This document shows positions 6,086 through 9,648 of a stretch of DNA of 9,648 nt, piece after piece. The stretch comes from an uncultured Collinsella sp. (lineage in GTDB: Bacteria; Actinomycetota; Coriobacteriia; Coriobacteriales; Coriobacteriaceae): the NCBI GenBank assembly GCA_900754275.1, contig CAAECF010000099.1, positions 1-9,648 on the forward strand, read 5' to 3'. The translations under genes were made by a program, and so were the position numbers. How positions within the stretch are numbered: the first letter of the stretch is position 1; every line of letters begins with the position of its first letter. The notes beneath the pieces are model-generated. The model saw only the letters and a list, made by a program, of their open reading frames with translations, was not told the DNA's origin and made no database searches.

Positions 6086-6680
6086 GGTCGCCTGTTCACC
6101 GCAGTTGGGGTCGTCCATACGCCGCAACCAGCGTTCAAAAGCTTGGTACGGTAACTGCACTTCTTAATATGCATAGAACAATCGTCATCTTGCATAAAAT
6201 AACAGCTCAGTCCGGGTTTGCCCGTGCCTACCCCCGTCTGCGCCGTGCAAAAAATGGAGTTTTCAGCATCGCGGTACTGCCACTACCGTCGCAATTTTGC
6301 AACATACGGGCCCCGAAGCTATTTATGCCTGCCGATGCGCTCCCGAAGCTCATGTTTGCGCCCCTGAGACCACGATGCTTGTTCTAAAACGCACTATATA
6401 TGCGCCTGGAGACGTTGATTAACGCTTTCGATGCGTATACACACAGCTTGGCGTGCTGAATATTCGCAAAAATGCACGCCGCTCCCTATGGGACCCGTCT
6501 GCAGCAGGCGCGAAGCGAATCGGAGCCCAGCTGGATGGGGCATGGGACGATGCTAGGCGTGCTCGTGGCCCTGCCGCAGGCCTTTGGTGCTGTGGAAAAC
6601 GCCCGTGTTCGCGTCTGGCTGTGTGGTAAATGACAGACGGGGTGCCGGACGCGCGGACTTTGTGCGTTCGCGCTCATTAG
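6086..6680. other. Gene-free stretch with scattered palindromes
   Basis: About 600 bases between the converging transposase-like gene and the suf operon terminator. No ORF has both a ribosome binding site and a recognisable family. Structures seen are an imperfect palindrome at 6100-6133, TGCAAAA (6246-6252) with TTTTGCA (6295-6301), CGGTA/TACCG (6272-6288), CGTT-GATT-AACG (6413-6424), and GGCGTGC (6450-6456) with GCACGCC (6474-6480). The part 6140-6480 is visibly more AT-rich than the genes around it. No clear terminator for the transposase-like gene is seen. Confidence 0.5.
6100..6133. repeat. REP-like imperfect palindrome, right of the transposase-like gene
   Basis: CGC (6100-6102) and GTTG (6104-6107) pair with CAAC (6125-6128) and GCG (6131-6133). 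The loop side holds GGGGTCGTCC, resembling GGGGTTGACC in the palindrome at 5122-5148. It begins 15 bases after the gene. The stem is short and interrupted, so it is weaker evidence than the left copy. Confidence 0.3.
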
Positions 6681-6711
6681 AAAAAACAGAGCCGCCCGTA
6701 TCGGGCGGCTC
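6681..6711 (-). terminator. Terminator of the suf operon
   Basis: On the minus strand GAGCCGCCCG (6711-6702) pairs perfectly over 10 bp with CGGGCGGCTC (6698-6689) around a 3-base loop. It is followed by TG and then six T residues (6686-6681). It lies 32 bases beyond the sufU stop and ends the sufD-sufS-sufU transcript. Confidence 0.9.
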
Positions 6712-6743
6712 GGCAATCAAAAACCTTGGATTCGGAGCATACG

Positions 6744-7178
6744 CTACTGGTTTGCTTGCCCCTCGAGCATGCCGTCGAGGGTGCGCCAGGCGAGCTCGGC
6801 GCATTTGACGCGGGCGGGCATGTGCGAGATGTCCTGGAGCTGGGCGGCCTCGTCCAGATCTTCCAGGTCCTCCTCGGAGAGCTGTTCGCCGCGGATCATG
6901 GCGAGGAAGAGCCCTGCCAAGCGACGCGCTTCCTCGACCGTCTCGCCGGTGATGAGGTCGGCCATGATGTCGGCGCTGGCCTGACTGATGGCGCAGCCGT
7001 GGCCGGTAAAGGAGGCCTCCTCGATCACGCCGTTCTCGACACGCAGCTGCAAGGTGAGCTCGTCTCCGCAGCTGGGGTTGATGCCGTCGTGCTCGTGCGT
7101 GGGAGCATCCATCTCGTACTTATAGTCGGGGTGCGAGTTGTGCTCCATAAATGTGGTGGAGGTGTACAGATTACCCAT
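6744..7178 (-). CDS. sufU: SufU, sulfur-transfer partner of SufS
   Basis: A 144-aa protein of the U-type scaffold family with the SufU zinc-site pattern: Cys37 and Asp39 in NPSCGDELTL, Cys62 in GHGCAISQAS and Cys126 in RVKCAELAW. The stretch of about 20 residues rich in Glu/Asp/Leu before the last cysteine (98-118) is the insertion that separates SufU from IscU. In Gram-positive bacteria SufU accepts persulfide sulfur from SufS and hands it to the SufBCD scaffold. The ATG at 7178 overlaps the sufS end by 8 bases, with GGAG inside sufS as a likely ribosome binding site, so translation is probably coupled. The N-terminus LYTSTTFMEHNSHPDY aligns with the usual LYRQVIMDHYKNP region, supporting this start. 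It is the last gene of the operon. Confidence 0.93.
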   Translation of the reverse strand: MGNLYTSTTFMEHNSHPDYKYEMDAPTHEHDGINPSCGDELTLQLRVENGVIEEASFTGHGCAISQASADIMADLITGETVEEARRLAGLFLAMIRGEQLSEEDLEDLDEAAQLQDISHMPARVKCAELAWRTLDGMLEGQANQ

Positions 7179-8496
7179 TGAATGTGCTCCAAACGTGATG
7201 CAGGCCGGCGATGAACTTGTCGATGTCGGCCTTGTCGTTGTAGAAGGCCACGCTGGCGCGGCAGCAGGCAAGGTTCTCGACGCCCAGCCAGGTGAGCAGC
7301 GGCTGCGCGCAGTGGTGACCGGCGCGGATGCAGACGCCGTCCATGTCCATGATGCTCGCGACATCGTGCGGGTGGATGCCCTTGACATTAAAGCTCACGA
7401 CACCGTGGTGGTTATCCCAATAGATTGAGCCGATGATCTGGACAAAGTCGAGCTGCATGAGCTCGCCCATCAGGTAGTGGACGAGTGCCTGCTCGCGTGC
7501 CTGGATGTTTTCGTAGCCCACCGTGTTGACGAGGTAGTCGAGGGCGGCGCCTGTGGCGAAGATGCCGGCGGCGTCCTGCGTGCCGGCCTCGAACTTCTCG
7601 GGGACGGGAGCCCAGACGGCGTCCTGCTCAGTAACCGAGTCGATCATCTCACCGCCGGTAAGCATGGGCGGCATGGCGTTGAGCAGGTCCATCTTGCCCC
7701 ACAGCACGCCGATGCCCATGGGGCCCATGGCCTTGTGCGCACTAAAGGCAAAGAAGTCGGCGCCCAGGTCGGCCACATCGACCGGCATGTGCGGCAGCGA
7801 CTGCGCGCCGTCGACGACCAGGTAGCCGCCGTACTTGTGCACGAGTTTGCCGAGGTTCTTGACCGGGTTCTCGACGCCCAGCACGTTGGAGACCTGTCCC
7901 ACGGCTAGGATCTTGGTCTTGGGACCCACCTTGGCAAGAACCTCCTCGGTGGTGAGCTGGCCGGTCTTGGTGGGGTAGAGGTAGACGAGCTTGGCGCCGG
8001 TTTCGCGGCAGACCTGCTGCCACGGAATCAGGTTGGAGTGGTGCTCCATAATGGTGATGACGACCTCGTCGCCCGGTTCGAGCACTGTGGGCGCAAAGCT
8101 CTTAGCGACCAGGTTGAGCGACTCGCTCGTGTTGCGGGTGAAGACGACCTCGTTGGCCTGTGAGGCGCCGATGAGGTCAGCGATCTGCTGGCGGACCTTC
8201 GCGATGGCGTCGGTGGCCTCGACGGACAGCGAGTACAGGCCGCGCAGGGGGTTGGCGTTCATGCGCTGGTAGAAGTCGCGTTCGGCGTCGAGCACACAGG
8301 CAGGGCGCTGCGCGGTGGCGGCGCTATCGAGGAAGGCGATCTCGGGGTGCTGCTGGAACAGCGGGAACTGGCCCTTGTAGGGGTTGGTCTCGATGTCCAC
8401 GGTGGGCCAGCAGCGCGAAGCCTCGTCGCTGGCGTCGAGCTCCATGGGCTCGGGGGCAGTACAGGTATCGCATTTAACGTGCTCGGTGTCGATCAT
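7171..8496 (-). CDS. sufS: Cysteine desulfurase SufS
   Basis: A 441-aa PLP enzyme of the class II (SufS/CsdA) type that converts cysteine to alanine and holds the sulfur as a persulfide. Visible landmarks are LDSAATAQRP (56-65), TRNTSESLNLVA (120-131), MEHHSNLIPW (150-159), VVDGAQSLPH (227-236), the PLP lysine Lys255 in SAHKAMGPMG, and the catalytic Cys396 in RAGHHCAQPL. The N-terminus is about 30 residues longer than in E. coli SufS and carries CDTC (9-12) plus Cys29. The start is well supported: its ATG overlaps the sufD stop (ATGA) and GAGGAG lies 6 bases upstream. Overlapping genes on both sides show translational coupling within the suf operon. Confidence 0.95.
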   Translation of the reverse strand: MIDTEHVKCDTCTAPEPMELDASDEASRCWPTVDIETNPYKGQFPLFQQHPEIAFLDSAATAQRPACVLDAERDFYQRMNANPLRGLYSLSVEATDAIAKVRQQIADLIGASQANEVVFTRNTSESLNLVAKSFAPTVLEPGDEVVITIMEHHSNLIPWQQVCRETGAKLVYLYPTKTGQLTTEEVLAKVGPKTKILAVGQVSNVLGVENPVKNLGKLVHKYGGYLVVDGAQSLPHMPVDVADLGADFFAFSAHKAMGPMGIGVLWGKMDLLNAMPPMLTGGEMIDSVTEQDAVWAPVPEKFEAGTQDAAGIFATGAALDYLVNTVGYENIQAREQALVHYLMGELMQLDFVQIIGSIYWDNHHGVVSFNVKGIHPHDVASIMDMDGVCIRAGHHCAQPLLTWLGVENLACCRASVAFYNDKADIDKFIAGLHHVWSTFNG

Positions 8497-9648
8497 GCGA
8501 GCTCCTCTTCAAAGTTGTCGATCAGGTTGTTGCCTAGGCGGACGACGGCGGCGCGGGTGCGCTCGTCGGTGGCGGAAAGCGCGGCGTCCTCCAGCTTGGC
8601 GCGGATGAACAGGTCCTCGGCGGCGTTTTGGTCAAGGCCACGGCAGGCGAGGTAGAACAGCTGCTCGTCGCGGACGTGACCGATGGCGGCGCCGTGGTTG
8701 CCGGCGACGTCGTCCTCGTCACAGAGAATGACGGGAACGGTCTTGTTGTCGACGCCCTTGTTGGCCAAAAGCACCGTCTCGCGTTCGGTGCCGGTTGCAC
8801 CCTTGCAGCCGTGCACGAGGTCGATGGTGCCACGGTAGACCTTCTTGGACGTGCCGGTCAGCACGCCGTTGGCGTCGATCTCGCACTCGGTCTTGCGACC
8901 GCGGTGGCGCAGCTCGTAGTTAAAGTCGCGCACCTGCTCGCGGGCGCCCAGGTAATCGGTATCGATGGTCACCTTGGCGGTGTCGCCCAGCAGGTCGCCG
9001 GCAAGGCCGGTGGCGCTGGCGCCGGCACCCAGGACGGTGTGCTGCACGTTGACGCGCGCGCCCTCGTCCAGGAACAGGCCGGTGTCGTCGAGTGCGATCC
9101 AGCTGTCGTCGAGTGTCTGCGTGCAGGTCACGTTGACGGTGGCGTACTCGTGGGCGCACACGCGTAGCACGGAGCCCACGACACCCTCGCCGGTAACAGG
9201 AGAGTCTAGGGCAATATGCAGGTCGAGCGTTGCCTGCGGGCGAGCGACGACGTCGATGGCGGCGATGGCCGCGGCGGCATCGACACCGCTCACACGCACG
9301 GTAACCGTGGCGTGCTGGTATGCGGGCACATCGATGACGATGCGCTTGGTAGCGTGCTCGGCCAAGTAGGCGTAGGCAGCCTCGCCCATGCCGGTTTCGA
9401 AGGCTTCAGCAGGGGAGAGCTCCTCCTCGAGCTTGATGGCGCCGGCCTGGTAGACGGAGGTGGCGGGCACGTCGAGCTCGGTCTCGGGCGTGATGCGGGC
9501 GCGGTCGGCGGCATCACCGGGGGCGGAGGAGCGGCGCTCGGGGAAGCGCTCGGCCATGGCGTCCATGGCGGCGTCGAACGCGTCTGTCACGCCAATAAAC
9601 TGCTCGCCCAAGCCTTCGACCTCAACGGCCTCCGCGGGAGCGGCGGCA
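8493..9648 (-). CDS. sufD: SufD, Fe-S cluster assembly scaffold subunit (5' end outside window)
   Basis: The frame is open to the right edge of the window, so at least 384 residues of the C-terminal part are present and the true start lies outside. A TTG at 9611 is possible but not convincing as a start. The SufB/SufD beta-helix core is clear from VRDFNYELRHRGRKTECEI through KVYRGTIDLVHGCKGATGT to LLANKGVDNKTVPVILCDEDD. The conserved C-terminal segment AGNHGAAIGHVRDEQLFYLACRGL contains the histidine expected of SufD. The cysteine that usually precedes HGA in these families is Asn here. It would act with SufB and SufC as the cytoplasmic Fe-S scaffold; those genes are expected upstream, beyond 9648. 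SufB is an alternative assignment, but the position directly before sufS and the divergent N-terminal half favour SufD. Confidence 0.88.
   Translation of the reverse strand, partial: AAAPAEAVEVEGLGEQFIGVTDAFDAAMDAMAERFPERRSSAPGDAADRARITPETELDVPATSVYQAGAIKLEEELSPAEAFETGMGEAAYAYLAEHATKRIVIDVPAYQHATVTVRVSGVDAAAAIAAIDVVARPQATLDLHIALDSPVTGEGVVGSVLRVCAHEYATVNVTCTQTLDDSWIALDDTGLFLDEGARVNVQHTVLGAGASATGLAGDLLGDTAKVTIDTDYLGAREQVRDFNYELRHRGRKTECEIDANGVLTGTSKKVYRGTIDLVHGCKGATGTERETVLLANKGVDNKTVPVILCDEDDVAGNHGAAIGHVRDEQLFYLACRGLDQNAAEDLFIRAKLEDAALSATDERTRAAVVRLGNNLIDNFEEELA

Noticed and set aside
5108..6160. Minus-strand open frame of 350 codons opposite the transposase-like gene
   Set aside because: The plus strand encodes a clear protein family with a good ribosome binding site; the minus-strand translation is rich in His/Arg/Ala and resembles nothing.
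6472..6633. Plus-strand ORF of 53 aa with a hydrophobic middle
   Set aside because: It has no ribosome binding site and no recognised family, and its start lies inside an inverted repeat. Third-position GC is only mildly raised.

Overview
The window looks like chromosomal DNA of a GC-rich, anaerobic, Gram-positive gut bacterium, most likely a Collinsella-like member of the Coriobacteriia. The basis is the SufS/SufU type of iron-sulfur assembly (SufU being the Gram-positive partner), the GGGtGRT protein with its NifU-like partner, AGGAGG-type ribosome binding sites and strong G/C bias at third codon positions. The lineage is my inference; no rRNA or other marker gene is present. All protein genes are on the minus strand except one transposase-like gene.

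Right end (6681-9648, minus strand): the 3' part of a suf operon in the order sufD (5' end outside the window), sufS, sufU. sufD and sufS overlap by 4 bases (ATGA) and sufS and sufU by 8 bases. A 10-bp hairpin with a U-run closes the operon. SufD is part of the SufBCD scaffold, SufS takes sulfur from cysteine, and SufU carries it onward.

Middle (3044-4869, minus strand): a two-gene unit coding for a NifU/IscU-like scaffold protein of 244 aa and, 18 bases later, a 334-aa GGGtGRT-family protein, closed by a UUCG-loop terminator. The function of this pair is not established, which makes it the best candidate here for an undescribed system. Between it and suf, on the plus strand (5273-6085), is a 270-aa REP-associated (Y1/HUH-type) transposase-like protein with a C-terminal helix-turn-helix. 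It lacks the second histidine of the HUH motif and the catalytic tyrosine, so it may be a domesticated or dead relative. Related imperfect palindromes flank it. A roughly 600-base gene-free stretch (6086-6680) follows.

Left part (1-2855): a 508-aa NadB/fumarate-reductase-type flavoprotein of unknown substrate, then dinD (DNA-damage-inducible protein D), both on the minus strand. The first 300 bases hold no gene. They carry two copies of a 37-bp direct repeat, each placed just after a hairpin, several potential RNA hairpins with GNRA loops, and a terminator that pairs properly only in plus-strand RNA. This suggests a small structured RNA or a cassette-like repeat unit next to dinD.
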